Part shown: in pieces, positions 52,296-60,135 of the stretch | Layout: each line of letters begins with the position of its first letter | Position numbering within the stretch: position 1 is the first letter of the stretch | Source: Polluticoccus soli | Lineage (GTDB): Bacteria > Bacteroidota > Bacteroidia > Chitinophagales > Chitinophagaceae | Length of the DNA: 64,000 nt | Assembly: GCF_029269745.1 (NCBI RefSeq) | Contig: NZ_JARJHT010000001.1 | Coordinates: 248,001-312,000 of the forward strand | Direction: 5' to 3' | The notes under the pieces: generated by a model | Databases searched by the model: none | What the model saw: only the letters and a program-made list of their open reading frames with translations | What the model was told of the DNA's origin: nothing | Position numbers and translations under genes: made by a program

Positions 52296-53897
52296 TTATT
52301 TACCGTGTACGACATACTTCTTCCCCTCTATATCAAGCGCGCATTCAAATCCGATAGACTGAAAGAACGCTTGTAACAGGTCAATCACGACACCAGCATC
52401 TTGTCGCTTGACGAGGAAAGAATCATGCTTTGGCAAACAGAATATGCCGAGCTCCTTAATAGACCGATACAGGTTATCAATAAAGATGTTGGACTCTTGT
52501 TTCTGAAGTTCTACAGCAAACGCTTCGGAACCATTCGTCCTTTTAAACCCATCGATATGGTTAACCACATTGGGAAACATTTCTTTGAGCCACTCTTTCT
52601 GGGGACTATGATATTTGAAACTTGCGAAGGCCAGCGCCATCATCAGGTCCTTTGCATCTTTGCGGTCTAGATTCAGCCTCTTCCCTATTTCATCATACAA
52701 CATGCCCGAGGCACAAAACTGATAATACTTCCTGACGTCCTGATAAAGTTCATACAGACCTTCTCTTTTCATCCAGAATGCATGGATAGCAAACTGGCTA
52801 TTCTTGAGGTCTATCTCAACCAAATCATTGTCTTCTTTTATTGTTTTAAGGACATGCCGGGAAATGCCGGTCAGATTATGGTCAAGCCGATTGTTGGTCT
52901 CATTCCGGTCAGCATAGAACATTCTGTTCTCTAACATTGCTGTTTGCCACTTGCAACAATCGAGAAAGCCCATTTGTTTCTCATTTATTAAGCTGTCGAG
53001 GTCATCAATATAAAACTTCCTTTTATCCTGAATAAGGGACAGCTGTCGGCTTCTACACAAATCCAAGGCTTTTTCCCTTGTAGTAAAGTATTCTGTACCG
53101 GTAATGTTATTTACGACCTCAAAACTCCAGGTCAGAACATCTTCATCAACCAGAAGATCCGCGCCCATGCCAGCCGCGTGCTGCTTAGCTATTGCCATGA
53201 TTCTTTCTGGTTGATATGATAGTACGCAGAGGTCCTTAATGACCATCTCTTCATAAATACGGGAACCAAACAGACCTTTACCATCACCTCCTTTAAAAAA
53301 GCGGCCACTAATAGGTATGGGAACAGGAGAAGAATAAGAATTAGAATCTTCTATTTCTTTATCGTTATTACTATCTGTATTGGAATCATCCCTTTGAGGA
53401 AGATGATTCCAAGATGCATTAATACTATCTTTTCTTTTCTCCTTATAAGTAACAATCACAAATTCGCCGGCGAGCAGTTCCGGATTTATCCTGTAAGATT
53501 TACATTCTCCTTTTCTCTTCGAAGTCCCCGGCTCATATCTTTCATCACATTCAATGATTTTCCGGTGCTTTAGAGCCTTGAGGAAATCATTGTAATAGTC
53601 ATGGTTAAAGGTCTTATTGAAGTAATTCTTAGACAAAGGAACGAATGCACTGAGAGTCCTATGTTCAGTCATTGCTTTATGACTGATGATATCAACAAGC
53701 TTCAGGCACTTGTTTGTCATTATGTTCGACAGCACCATTGCTTCGATTGCCTCCACCAGTTTTTTAGGAAGGACCAGGTCAACCTCGACCTTTATCTTAG
53801 CTTTTGACGTCTTTGTCGGCTCGGGGACCTTTGTTGCTTTTGCTGTATTCTGCGCGTCTGGTAGAACGTAAAGATTTTTATGTATGTAATTCTCCAT
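52296..53897 (-). CDS. Divergent family-A DNA-polymerase-like replication protein
   Basis: About 533 residues from the ATG at 53895-53897 (MENYIHKN). The N-terminal 150 residues look like a winged-helix replication-initiator segment (KCLKLVDIISHKAMTEHRTLSAF). The C-terminal half has, in the right order, elements of the family-A polymerase palm: motif A VEIDLKNSQ (Asp at about 363), a motif-B-like helix NLDRKDAKDLMMALAFASFKYHS (about 415-437) and motif C CLPKHDSF (His-Asp at about 491-492). The middle HNLTGISRHVLKTI precedes motif A as in related mobile-element proteins. It may replicate or prime the excised element. No exonuclease domain is visible. Activity is inference. Confidence 0.6.
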   Translation of the reverse strand: MENYIHKNLYVLPDAQNTAKATKVPEPTKTSKAKIKVEVDLVLPKKLVEAIEAMVLSNIMTNKCLKLVDIISHKAMTEHRTLSAFVPLSKNYFNKTFNHDYYNDFLKALKHRKIIECDERYEPGTSKRKGECKSYRINPELLAGEFVIVTYKEKRKDSINASWNHLPQRDDSNTDSNNDKEIEDSNSYSSPVPIPISGRFFKGGDGKGLFGSRIYEEMVIKDLCVLSYQPERIMAIAKQHAAGMGADLLVDEDVLTWSFEVVNNITGTEYFTTREKALDLCRSRQLSLIQDKRKFYIDDLDSLINEKQMGFLDCCKWQTAMLENRMFYADRNETNNRLDHNLTGISRHVLKTIKEDNDLVEIDLKNSQFAIHAFWMKREGLYELYQDVRKYYQFCASGMLYDEIGKRLNLDRKDAKDLMMALAFASFKYHSPQKEWLKEMFPNVVNHIDGFKRTNGSEAFAVELQKQESNIFIDNLYRSIKELGIFCLPKHDSFLVKRQDAGVVIDLLQAFFQSIGFECALDIEGKKYVVHGK

Positions 53898-53981
53898 CAC
53901 TGTTTCTTTCCAGCGATGTTAGCTGCAACGGATTTCCGAGGACTAGATTTTGGAAGTTTTTCCCTGGCTTCCCAGCATCAG

Positions 53982-53995
53982 AGGTCAAATGACCT
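53982..53995. promoter_or_regulatory. Palindrome AGGTCAAATGACCT
   Basis: Perfect palindrome 85 bases upstream of the polymerase-like gene start; identical to 35653-35666. Confidence 0.65.
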
Positions 53996-54000
53996 GTCGA

Positions 54001-54016
54001 AGGTCAACATTGACCT
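54001..54016. promoter_or_regulatory. Palindrome AGGTCAACATTGACCT
   Basis: Perfect outer palindrome five bases after the previous site; identical to 36034-36049. Confidence 0.65.
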
Positions 54017-54130
54017 CTATAAAACTGGCATAAAGGCTGTTCGGTTCCCCGTTATCAAGCTTTTGCAATGATGACAGCACATTATATACTATGAGGAAAC
54101 CAAAGCCGAAATTCAGCTTTAAATGAAAAG

Positions 54131-54144
54131 TGTCAAGATTGACA
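54131..54144. promoter_or_regulatory. Palindrome TGTCAAGATTGACA
   Basis: TGTCAA-NN-TTGACA site in the same intergenic region; third member of the shared trio. Confidence 0.6.
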
Positions 54145-54201
54145 GGGGATTTTATCTCAATATGTCGGCTTAGTAACGATACATGCTACGTTCTACGTAT
54201 A

Positions 54202-54441
54202 TCAATGAAGGGAGGAAATCTTATTCACCAAAGCCTGGAGAAACTGGGTGTCTAAGGCCTTCGTTGAATTGCCGATTGGGTCTATAATTCGATAATCTCG
54301 CTCCTCATCGAACTCAACGATCAAATTCCGGTCCTCAAAACTGACATGAAACTGATGAATATAACCGAGGCGTATAAACTTAGCATCGAGCTCAAAATCC
54401 TTGTTGTTGTGCCGGAACGATAAAGTGAACTTCTCTTCCAT
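54202..54441 (-). CDS. Small protein of unknown function
   Basis: A 79-residue protein (MEEKFTLSFRHNNKDFELDA) with alternating beta pattern and an acidic turn (VEFDEERDYRIID), ending in a helix. It resembles small hypothetical proteins seen on other Bacteroidota mobile elements, from memory only. It reads toward the palindrome-bearing region and the polymerase-like gene. Confidence 0.5.
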   Translation of the reverse strand: MEEKFTLSFRHNNKDFELDAKFIRLGYIHQFHVSFEDRNLIVEFDEERDYRIIDPIGNSTKALDTQFLQALVNKISSLH

Positions 54442-54805
54442 TGATGGTGCAAGTTCCGAAAAAGTTCAGAAAACTGGATAATGTCCTCACATGGCAGACA
54501 CGCTATTCATCAACCTCATTATGTTTAAACACTATGAAGCGAAAGCGCCAGACCCGCAAAAAAAGTCAATAAAAGAAGTAGGATTATAATCCCTTTGAAA
54601 GTTGGATTCGAGTACCTCAGCTTCATTCCTAAGAAACTGAACTCCCAGTTCTCGGTGCTATCTCGTTTGTTGTCCATGTCAAAAACGCATTGGGGTTTGA
54701 TGAAATCATTTGGTGCTATTTACATTATACCAACAAGTTCAAAAAAAGCAAACTCCTCCGATATTAAACCGACCACTTACCGAAAGGTCACATTATATAT
54801 TTTCG
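54442..54805. other. Intergenic stretch without a supported gene
   Basis: No protein-like frame. It ends in the promoter-like element of the next gene. I see no repeat. Confidence 0.35.
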
Positions 54806-54813
54806 TATTTTTG
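54806..54813 (+). promoter_or_regulatory. Probable -7 promoter element (TATTTTTG)
   Basis: TATTTTTG fits TAnnTTTG; 15 bases before the ATG at 54829. Confidence 0.45.
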
Positions 54814-54828
54814 TGAAAAATGTACTAT

Positions 54829-55050
54829 ATGACAAACAAACAATTGGGCTCCCTCATTATCTTTTGCACCGTTCTCGTTATCGTGGTTGTAGCATTATCA
54901 ACGCTAATCAACAAGGCGAGTAATGACAAAGTTTTGGCATACTTCACTGGCAACTTAGAAATCGATAGTGACCAAAATGAAAAGAAAGTTACCGAAGTAA
55001 AAGGCTTTGCTGCCCACATCAACAACTCTACTACGAGTGAACATCGCTAG
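54829..55050 (+). CDS. Small single-pass membrane protein
   Basis: A 73-residue protein from the ATG at 54829 (MTNKQLGSL); an ATG nine bases upstream is possible but would sit at the predicted transcription start. One N-terminal membrane helix (LIIFCTVLVIVVVALSTLI) followed by a polar tail. The function is unknown. Confidence 0.45.
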   Translation: MTNKQLGSLIIFCTVLVIVVVALSTLINKASNDKVLAYFTGNLEIDSDQNEKKVTEVKGFAAHINNSTTSEHR

Positions 55051-55107
55051 TGGGTATTTTGAGAAGAAAGGTAGCACACGAGAGAGCTTTTTGATAGCCC
55101 TACAAAG

Positions 55108-55161
55108 GTCCCCCCACCTGTCCAAAAAATAAAAGGGAGACTCTTTCAAGTCCCCCCACCT
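55108..55161. repeat. Direct repeat GTCCCCCCACCT (two copies)
   Basis: The 12-mer occurs at 55108-55119 and 55150-55161, 42 bases apart, in an otherwise A+T-rich gap after the small membrane protein. The role is unknown. Confidence 0.5.
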
Positions 55162-55181
55162 TGATGCCTGCCATTAATTTG

Positions 55182-55832
55182 TTAGTTCACAGAGACGATT
55201 CCTGATCTGATTGCCTCCATGACAAGGTCAGTTCTATTCCTGACGCCGAATTTTTCAAACAAAAGGTCCCTAATTGAATCTACTCCACGGACGCTAATTT
55301 CAAGCTTCTCGGCAATCTCCACATAGTTGGCAGAAGTCACACAATGATTCAGAAATTCAACCTGCCTGGTTGTTAACCTCGGTACCGAAATTTCTCTGTT
55401 TTTAATGGCTGAAAACCGCTTCTCTTTGGCTATCGGTGAATAATAGAACTTATTTTTCTTGACGGTGCCTATTGCGTCTATCAGTTGTTTCACGGAGGCA
55501 TTCCGGCCAATAAATCCATTTACCTTCTGAAAAATCAGCACATCAATAGTGTATTGGCTGTACGCTGAAACCACGACAAGAAGTCTCATCCTTGGCCAGC
55601 GAGATTTCAAATCCCGTATCAATTTGTAGGAGTTCGGAATGCTAAAGTCTATTATGCAAACCGATGGTCGGAGCTTTGACTTTGACAGCTGATTGATGAA
55701 TTTGTCATTCGTAGTTGCTTTCGCAGCCACTTGGACTGTATCTGAAACCTCCAATGCAGTAACCAGGCTGTCCAAGAGCAGCATGTCCTTCATCGCCAAA
55801 CCGACGATGATTTTTATATCCTTGAGGGCCAT
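55182..55832 (-). CDS. LuxR/NarL-type response regulator with degenerate receiver
   Basis: A 216-residue protein. The receiver domain (about 5-125) keeps the phospho-acceptor Asp62 (VCIIDFSIP) and a plausible switch region (LLVVVSAYS), but the N-terminal acidic pair that binds Mg2+ is absent: the first strand reads IKIIVGLAMKD instead of the usual DD. The C-terminal domain (about 150-210) is a GerE/LuxR HTH (LTTRQVEFLNHCVTSANYVE then IAEKLEISVRGVDSIRDLL). No partner kinase exists in the island. It may act without phosphorylation, or be controlled by protein binding. Confidence 0.82.
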   Translation of the reverse strand: MALKDIKIIVGLAMKDMLLLDSLVTALEVSDTVQVAAKATTNDKFINQLSKSKLRPSVCIIDFSIPNSYKLIRDLKSRWPRMRLLVVVSAYSQYTIDVLIFQKVNGFIGRNASVKQLIDAIGTVKKNKFYYSPIAKEKRFSAIKNREISVPRLTTRQVEFLNHCVTSANYVEIAEKLEISVRGVDSIRDLLFEKFGVRNRTDLVMEAIRSGIVSVN

Positions 55833-55890
55833 TCTATCGATTTTATGTGGTTAAGGATGACAGGACAAGGTGAACACAATATATTGATTA

Positions 55891-56121
55891 TTAACTATAA
55901 AGCCACGCTTTATAGACAAATCCGGCGAAAGCCAACAATAGAAAGAAAACCCAGAATATAACTCTCTGTCTATCGTTCGCTTTCTGATACCATGCAATTA
56001 TCAAGAACGGTATCGCCACGGCCGTAATCGCCAATAGACCAAACATGATTGCAATAATGATCCTGTCTGCCAATGTTGCATTAGGCTTCCCTCCCTTGTC
56101 AAATGGATTCAGTGCGCTCAT
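55891..56121 (-). CDS. Small two-helix membrane protein
   Basis: A 76-residue protein (MSALNPFDKGGKPNATLADR) with two membrane helices (IIIAIMFGLLAITAVAIPFLII and VIFWVFFLLLAFAGFVYKAW, each under the quoted limit as separate segments). Its start overlaps the end of the preceding gene by four bases (ATGA), so they are coupled. The function is unknown. Confidence 0.55.
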   Translation of the reverse strand: MSALNPFDKGGKPNATLADRIIIAIMFGLLAITAVAIPFLIIAWYQKANDRQRVIFWVFFLLLAFAGFVYKAWLYS

Positions 56122-56345
56122 GCTCCTTCCTTTTGATTGAATCCAATATAGATGCCCTGATCATTTAGCCCTCTATTACGTAGCTCATGACGCATCATTG
56201 TGGTGGCATCCAGTTCTCCGCTTAGGAATTTGACCAGCAACTTCGTACTCGTCATTCCAAAGGCAAAAATCGGGTTCTCTTCATCGGGCATTGTTCCATT
56301 GATTGCCGCTTCGTTCCACCCTTTGATTTGTTCTTTCGTTACCAT
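56118..56345 (-). CDS. Small cytoplasmic protein coupled to a membrane protein
   Basis: A 75-residue protein (MVTKEQIKGWNEAAINGTMP), soluble, helical, no recognised motif. It ends in an ATGA overlap with the downstream two-helix membrane protein. The pairing of a soluble and a membrane small protein recalls toxin-antitoxin or immunity pairs, but nothing further supports that. Confidence 0.55.
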   Translation of the reverse strand: MVTKEQIKGWNEAAINGTMPDEENPIFAFGMTSTKLLVKFLSGELDATTMMRHELRNRGLNDQGIYIGFNQKEGA

Positions 56346-56431
56346 TGTTTATTCGATTTATAGCGAGTTTAACAGGAAAAGGAACAAGCTGGCTCAGGGG
56401 AAATGCTAAAAATTGCAAGTGAATTGCAAAG

Positions 56432-56454
56432 AAAAAGGGAGCAAATTTGCTCCC
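56432..56454 (-). terminator. Intrinsic terminator
   Basis: Palindromic GGGAGCAAATTTGCTCCC (56437-56454) followed on the minus strand by a T-run, 28 bases after the stop of the T9SS gene. Confidence 0.75.
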
Positions 56455-56482
56455 TCCATATTTCCGTAAAACAGCCTTCAAT

Positions 56483-57298
56483 TTATGGCACCACTATCAT
56501 CCGTTTAGCTTCTGATCTTTGACCATTGCTCCTTAAACTGTAGTAATAAACGCCACTGGTAAAACTGGAATTATCTAGACGAATGCTGTTAAAGGTTCCA
56601 TCAACTTGAAAACTCTTAACTATTTGACCATTTGTATTATAAACATCAATCTGACCTTCCCTAGTACCAACCGGCAATTCATACTTAATTTCCACGTTGC
56701 CATTTGATGGGTTTGGTATTGGCTCGCCTAATGAACCACCATTTCCTGGCTGAAGCACTTTACCTAATCCCAGGCCATTTCCACATTTATCACAAGGTAT
56801 TGAGCCTGGCAGCGCATAAACCTCCCATTTATTCGGGATTTTCTGTACAAGCAACTTGTAGTCATTCCCAGTAGTGAATATGTTATGGTCACTAGTAGAA
56901 TCAATCGTATAGAGTGTCCCGCCGTTTTCGCTCAAAACGATCATTTTAGGTATAACTCCGCTCGTGGCGGGACTGAAACGTACCAACAGTTCAACTGCAG
57001 CATCGAGGTTAAAAAGTCTTTCAGAAATATAGCTATGAGACCAGGTAGAATATCCAGCTGGCAGTGTAACATTAATTGTCTTCCAGATTGAATGGTCAAG
57101 ATTATACAGACGAACTTGGTTCGCCTGCAGGTCGCGTAAAGCATACTTGTGTCCCGATATTTCAAGTCTGATGACTTGTAGGTCATTATCATTGGCGTTC
57201 CCACCATTATTGACCGGGTAAGATTTTTCTAACGTAATCTGTGCGGAAAGATTGAATGCCGCAAATAAACTCAACGCCGTAACGATGTACTTTTTCAT
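56483..57298 (-). CDS. T9SS-sorted secreted protein
   Basis: A 271-residue protein with a signal peptide (MKKYIVTALSLFAAFNLSAQ), a beta-rich domain of about 140 residues, a CDKCGNG motif at about 173-179, and a type IX sorting domain (PIPNPSNGNVEIKYELPVG ... SGVYYYSLRSNGQRSEAKRM). It is probably exported to the surface. It is divergent from the XRE regulator, with a perfect palindrome between them, so it is the likely target of that regulator. The function is unknown. Confidence 0.75.
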   Translation of the reverse strand: MKKYIVTALSLFAAFNLSAQITLEKSYPVNNGGNANDNDLQVIRLEISGHKYALRDLQANQVRLYNLDHSIWKTINVTLPAGYSTWSHSYISERLFNLDAAVELLVRFSPATSGVIPKMIVLSENGGTLYTIDSTSDHNIFTTGNDYKLLVQKIPNKWEVYALPGSIPCDKCGNGLGLGKVLQPGNGGSLGEPIPNPSNGNVEIKYELPVGTREGQIDVYNTNGQIVKSFQVDGTFNSIRLDNSSFTSGVYYYSLRSNGQRSEAKRMIVVP

Positions 57299-57376
57299 AA
57301 AATGGTTTAGATAGTGAAACGCCTACTCTAAACAGTTTTCGGCTGCCCTGTAAGTCGAAAATAGCCCAAAAAACAA

Positions 57377-57400
57377 TATTGAGGCAAATTTGCCTCAATA
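57377..57400. promoter_or_regulatory. Perfect 24-bp palindromic operator
   Basis: Twelve-base arms (TATTGAGGCAAA and its complement) without a spacer, midway between the divergent T9SS gene and the XRE regulator. Likely the regulator's binding site, controlling both promoters. Confidence 0.7.
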
Positions 57401-57460
57401 TAAACGTTACGCGTTCTTTCATTTTGTCCCGTGGGCAACTATTATAAGAACACGGACATC

Positions 57461-57661
57461 ATGCTGAAGTTTGGGAAACGGGTCAGGGAGATTCGTGAGA
57501 AGAAAGGTATTTCCCAGCAGGAGCTTGCCCACCTATGCCAATTAGAGTATAGTCAAATCAACAGGATAGAACTTGGCAAAATAAACACCAGCATTTCCCA
57601 TGTCTTTCTTTTAGCTGAAAACCTGGAAGTTTCAATACAGGAACTGCTTAAGTTCAAATAA
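57461..57661 (+). CDS. XRE-family transcriptional regulator
   Basis: A 66-residue Cro/C1-type HTH protein from the ATG at 57461 (MLKFGKRVREIREKKG); the GTG at 57431 is less likely. The five-helix HTH is complete: ISQQELAHLCQLEYSQINRI, then ELGKINTSISHVFLLAENLE. The lone-domain size fits regulators of mobile elements. It is preceded by a perfect palindrome that it may bind to repress itself and the divergent secreted protein. A terminator follows directly. Confidence 0.88.
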   Translation: MLKFGKRVREIREKKGISQQELAHLCQLEYSQINRIELGKINTSISHVFLLAENLEVSIQELLKFK

Positions 57662-57690
57662 AAAGCCCCGGCGATCGCCAGGGCTTTAAA
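57662..57690. terminator. Bidirectional intrinsic terminator
   Basis: AAAGCCC ... GGGCTTT with inner GGCGATCGCC self-pairing, between convergent genes. Confidence 0.75.
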
Positions 57691-57704
57691 ATGAAAACAC
57701 AAAC

Positions 57705-58154
57705 CTACATCATCACATTGCTATTGTCCAGTAGCAGTCTAGTTGGCAGTTTTATTATAAATGTTTCTTTGTTGCCGAAACTGCGCATATAGCTTTTGCT
57801 GGCGTATACGTCCAGTAAGTATTTCAATTTCTTCGTTGCTATGTAGGCTTTCCGAATGCCGAAATCAAGCAACATCAGCGGTGCTTTGCTTCTGTAAGCA
57901 ATCCCAATTCTTACATTGCCATTGCACGTGGTCATCACTTCAAATTCAATGTACTTACCGTAATCTCTTTCGATTTCCCGATACTCTCTCAGGCGTCTGC
58001 GCTTCTGCATCGGGTCATCCAGGTAATCAGCAGGATAACCAAACAGCTCGATTTCTAGTTCCTCGTCACTTTCAGGTTTTGCCAGTAGCTGGCGGATCAT
58101 TTCATCGACAATCTGATCGGGATTCAGCTCCGATTTTGTGTTCTCTTGTTCCAT
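57705..58154 (-). CDS. Protein of unknown function, last gene of the ParB/methyltransferase operon
   Basis: A 149-residue protein: acidic N-terminus with helices (DQIVDEMIRQLLAKPESDEELE), then basic helices (MQKRRRLREYREIERDYGKY) and a beta-rich C-terminal half. No recognised motif. It starts 50 bases after the methyltransferase stop on the same strand and is probably co-transcribed with it. Confidence 0.55.
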   Translation of the reverse strand: MEQENTKSELNPDQIVDEMIRQLLAKPESDEELEIELFGYPADYLDDPMQKRRRLREYREIERDYGKYIEFEVMTTCNGNVRIGIAYRSKAPLMLLDFGIRKAYIATKKLKYLLDVYASKSYMRSFGNKETFIIKLPTRLLLDNSNVMM

Positions 58155-58204
58155 TAATCTTTAAATAGCTTAAGAAACGGCAAACCTGGTTGCTCCGACA
58201 CCTT

Positions 58205-59152
58205 TTATTTCCAAGTCGGTGATTTATACAACACCTCATCCTTGAGATGACCGAAGATTGCTTTGGCCAATGATGGAGGCAGAGCGTTACCAGGCAGGCT
58301 TTTTTGCCACACAATCGGCAGATGGTCCAGGCAATAGTGCTCCATCTCAACGAGCTTTAGTCTTTCTGCAGACCTAAACTGCCGTCGATTCCCATTTTCA
58401 AATGTCCAGGTATCATCGTGGGCTGTTAAAGTCACAAACATTTGAGTGTCCGAGGACTTATATCGCTTGACGGATTGCCCGCTTGCGAAGCCATCCAGGT
58501 ATGGGAACAGTGCCTTAAAAGAAACCTTTGAATAATCAGGCACACTGGGAGCGGGAAACGAAGGCATTATATCAAGATCTTTGCGAACGCCTATCACAAT
58601 CAGCCGCTTCCTAATTTGACGCGCACCATATTCACTCGCATCCAGCACAGCGCTAATAACGATATAATCCTTCATTGAGCGTAGACGCATTTCAAATTCT
58701 GCCATTAGCCATCTATTTTTCACATCATCAACTCCATCTACGTTTTCAATAACGAACGTAGCCGGATGAATTTCGTCAATGAGGCGTAGCTGGTCAACGA
58801 AACAATAGGCATCAGGTGATAACGACATGTCGTAATTGTTCGACCGCGAAATGGCTTTACAACTTGATGTTGAGAGGACACAATCTATTCCATCCATAAT
58901 AAGTTCACCTTGCCCGTTTTCAACTATGTACTCGTAGACGTTTTTGCCTGTAAGTTGCGTAGCATCAGCAACGAGATACAGTCCCTCGTCGTTGTGCTGG
59001 AAAAATACGTCAGCACACGTTGGCTGTATGTCGCAGGAAAATATATTTTTCCACCCTGCTCGTTCTGCACCAACCTCACCGCATCTAAGGCCTGAATAAA
59101 ACCCTATCAATATGGGGATACGTTTAATTTTTAAACCAATCGATTTTTTCAT
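58205..59152 (-). CDS. C5-cytosine DNA methyltransferase-like protein with variant motif IV
   Basis: A 315-residue protein with the motif order of C5-cytosine methyltransferases. Motif I is altered (FYSGLRCGEVGAERAGW, residues 18-34, instead of FxGxGG). The motif IV position reads STSSCKAIS (Cys98), so the usual PPC is SSC. Motif VI is intact (FVIENVDG, 133-140), as is motif VIII (QIRKR, 179-183). The end has an LPGNALPPSLA-type motif X (about 290-300). Catalytic Cys and ENV Glu are kept, but the prolines that position the loop are not. It may be a methyltransferase with different kinetics, another cytosine-modifying enzyme, or inactive. Its start overlaps the ParB-like gene by 29 bases. Confidence 0.72.
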   Translation of the reverse strand: MKKSIGLKIKRIPILIGFYSGLRCGEVGAERAGWKNIFSCDIQPTCADVFFQHNDEGLYLVADATQLTGKNVYEYIVENGQGELIMDGIDCVLSTSSCKAISRSNNYDMSLSPDAYCFVDQLRLIDEIHPATFVIENVDGVDDVKNRWLMAEFEMRLRSMKDYIVISAVLDASEYGARQIRKRLIVIGVRKDLDIMPSFPAPSVPDYSKVSFKALFPYLDGFASGQSVKRYKSSDTQMFVTLTAHDDTWTFENGNRRQFRSAERLKLVEMEHYCLDHLPIVWQKSLPGNALPPSLAKAIFGHLKDEVLYKSPTWK

Positions 59153-60053
59153 TTTTACCTCCTTGTTTATTAACGTTTAAAAATTCCAGGCAGCGTCTGA
59201 AGTCAACACCCATAAGATGCAAGCTTCCAATTCCTGGTATTTGAATTATATAATGAAAGGTTTCACCATGGTCGGGACTTGAAGGGCTGAAAATCGCTTC
59301 GCCTAATGCGCTCCCATCGAGATAAGCCATAACAATCTCACCTTCCCACGCAAGAACAATCTCCCCGTATCCCTCCACGACCAGAGAAATACTACTAAAA
59401 CGTACGACTGAAAGTATCGGTCCCGGTTCAGGCGTATCGTCTTCCGCATTATAAGACTTAGGCTTTTGAGGACCTTTGAGCTTATTGTTAGCATCTTTCA
59501 CTTCTGCTTGGTTAGCTAAATTGAGCGCATACTCATTTGTAACTTCACCTCTATCAACTTTTTCCAAAAGCTCCGGGTCATGCTTGTAAATTCTGCATAT
59601 CGACGAATACGTACCTACCGAAACGCCGAGCAGATAAGCAATCTTGTCTCTTGAATTATTACCTGGAATTTCGTCGTAGAAAGATTTTCCTTTCCCTTCA
59701 TCCCAAAAATCTTCAATATATTGTCCACAGACGGCGACCGCATATTTCAGCTTTTTCAATCGCCGTCCATATAGATTTATTAGCCTTAGTATATCTTCCT
59801 CATCAACGTCATCAATGACTACGACCTCGATTTCCTCCAATCCCATCTTATGAGCTACCTCTACATATACCCAATTGGAAAGCACTCGACCGTCTTTGGT
59901 CGCTAAAACCTGGTCAGACAAACCGAAATGCCTATAAGTACCTATCTCATACACGTCGGTACCTACAATTTGCATTAGTTCATAAAACGGGTGATATTTA
60001 AGGTTTGCAATACCCCGTTGTTCTTTCCTGATGCTATAAACATGTTTTTCCAT
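59124..60053 (-). CDS. ParB-like nuclease-domain / HTH protein
   Basis: A 309-residue protein. The N-terminal part (about 15-110) is a ParB/Srx-type domain with YEIGTYRHFGLSDQVLATKDGRVLSNW; this resembles ParB domains that bind CTP or cut DNA, but the GERRxxA box is not conserved in a recognisable form. The middle part (about 125-195) is an HTH of the KorB/ParB kind (NNSRDKIAYLLGVSVGTYSS and ICRIYKHDPELLEKV) with KVDRGEVTNEYALNLA after it. The C-terminal 100 residues are a separate domain. It is coupled to the methyltransferase gene and may bind one of the island's palindromes as a centromere-like or regulatory site (inference). Confidence 0.72.
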   Translation of the reverse strand: MEKHVYSIRKEQRGIANLKYHPFYELMQIVGTDVYEIGTYRHFGLSDQVLATKDGRVLSNWVYVEVAHKMGLEEIEVVVIDDVDEEDILRLINLYGRRLKKLKYAVAVCGQYIEDFWDEGKGKSFYDEIPGNNSRDKIAYLLGVSVGTYSSICRIYKHDPELLEKVDRGEVTNEYALNLANQAEVKDANNKLKGPQKPKSYNAEDDTPEPGPILSVVRFSSISLVVEGYGEIVLAWEGEIVMAYLDGSALGEAIFSPSSPDHGETFHYIIQIPGIGSLHLMGVDFRRCLEFLNVNKQGGKNEKIDWFKN

Positions 60054-60135
60054 TTGCTAAAAGTTTCAGCAAAGGGACGAACCAACGCAGTACGCTTTCA
60101 ATACTTAATTAAAAAAAGTACTAAAATAGTAGTGG

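Noticed and set aside
53777-53790. GGTCAACCTCGACC resembling the palindrome family
   Set aside because: It is imperfect and lies in the coding sequence for VEVDLV of the polymerase-like protein.
54595-54816. A 73-codon plus-strand frame upstream of the small membrane protein
   Set aside because: No coherent hydrophobic or helical pattern, and it runs into the promoter element of the next gene.
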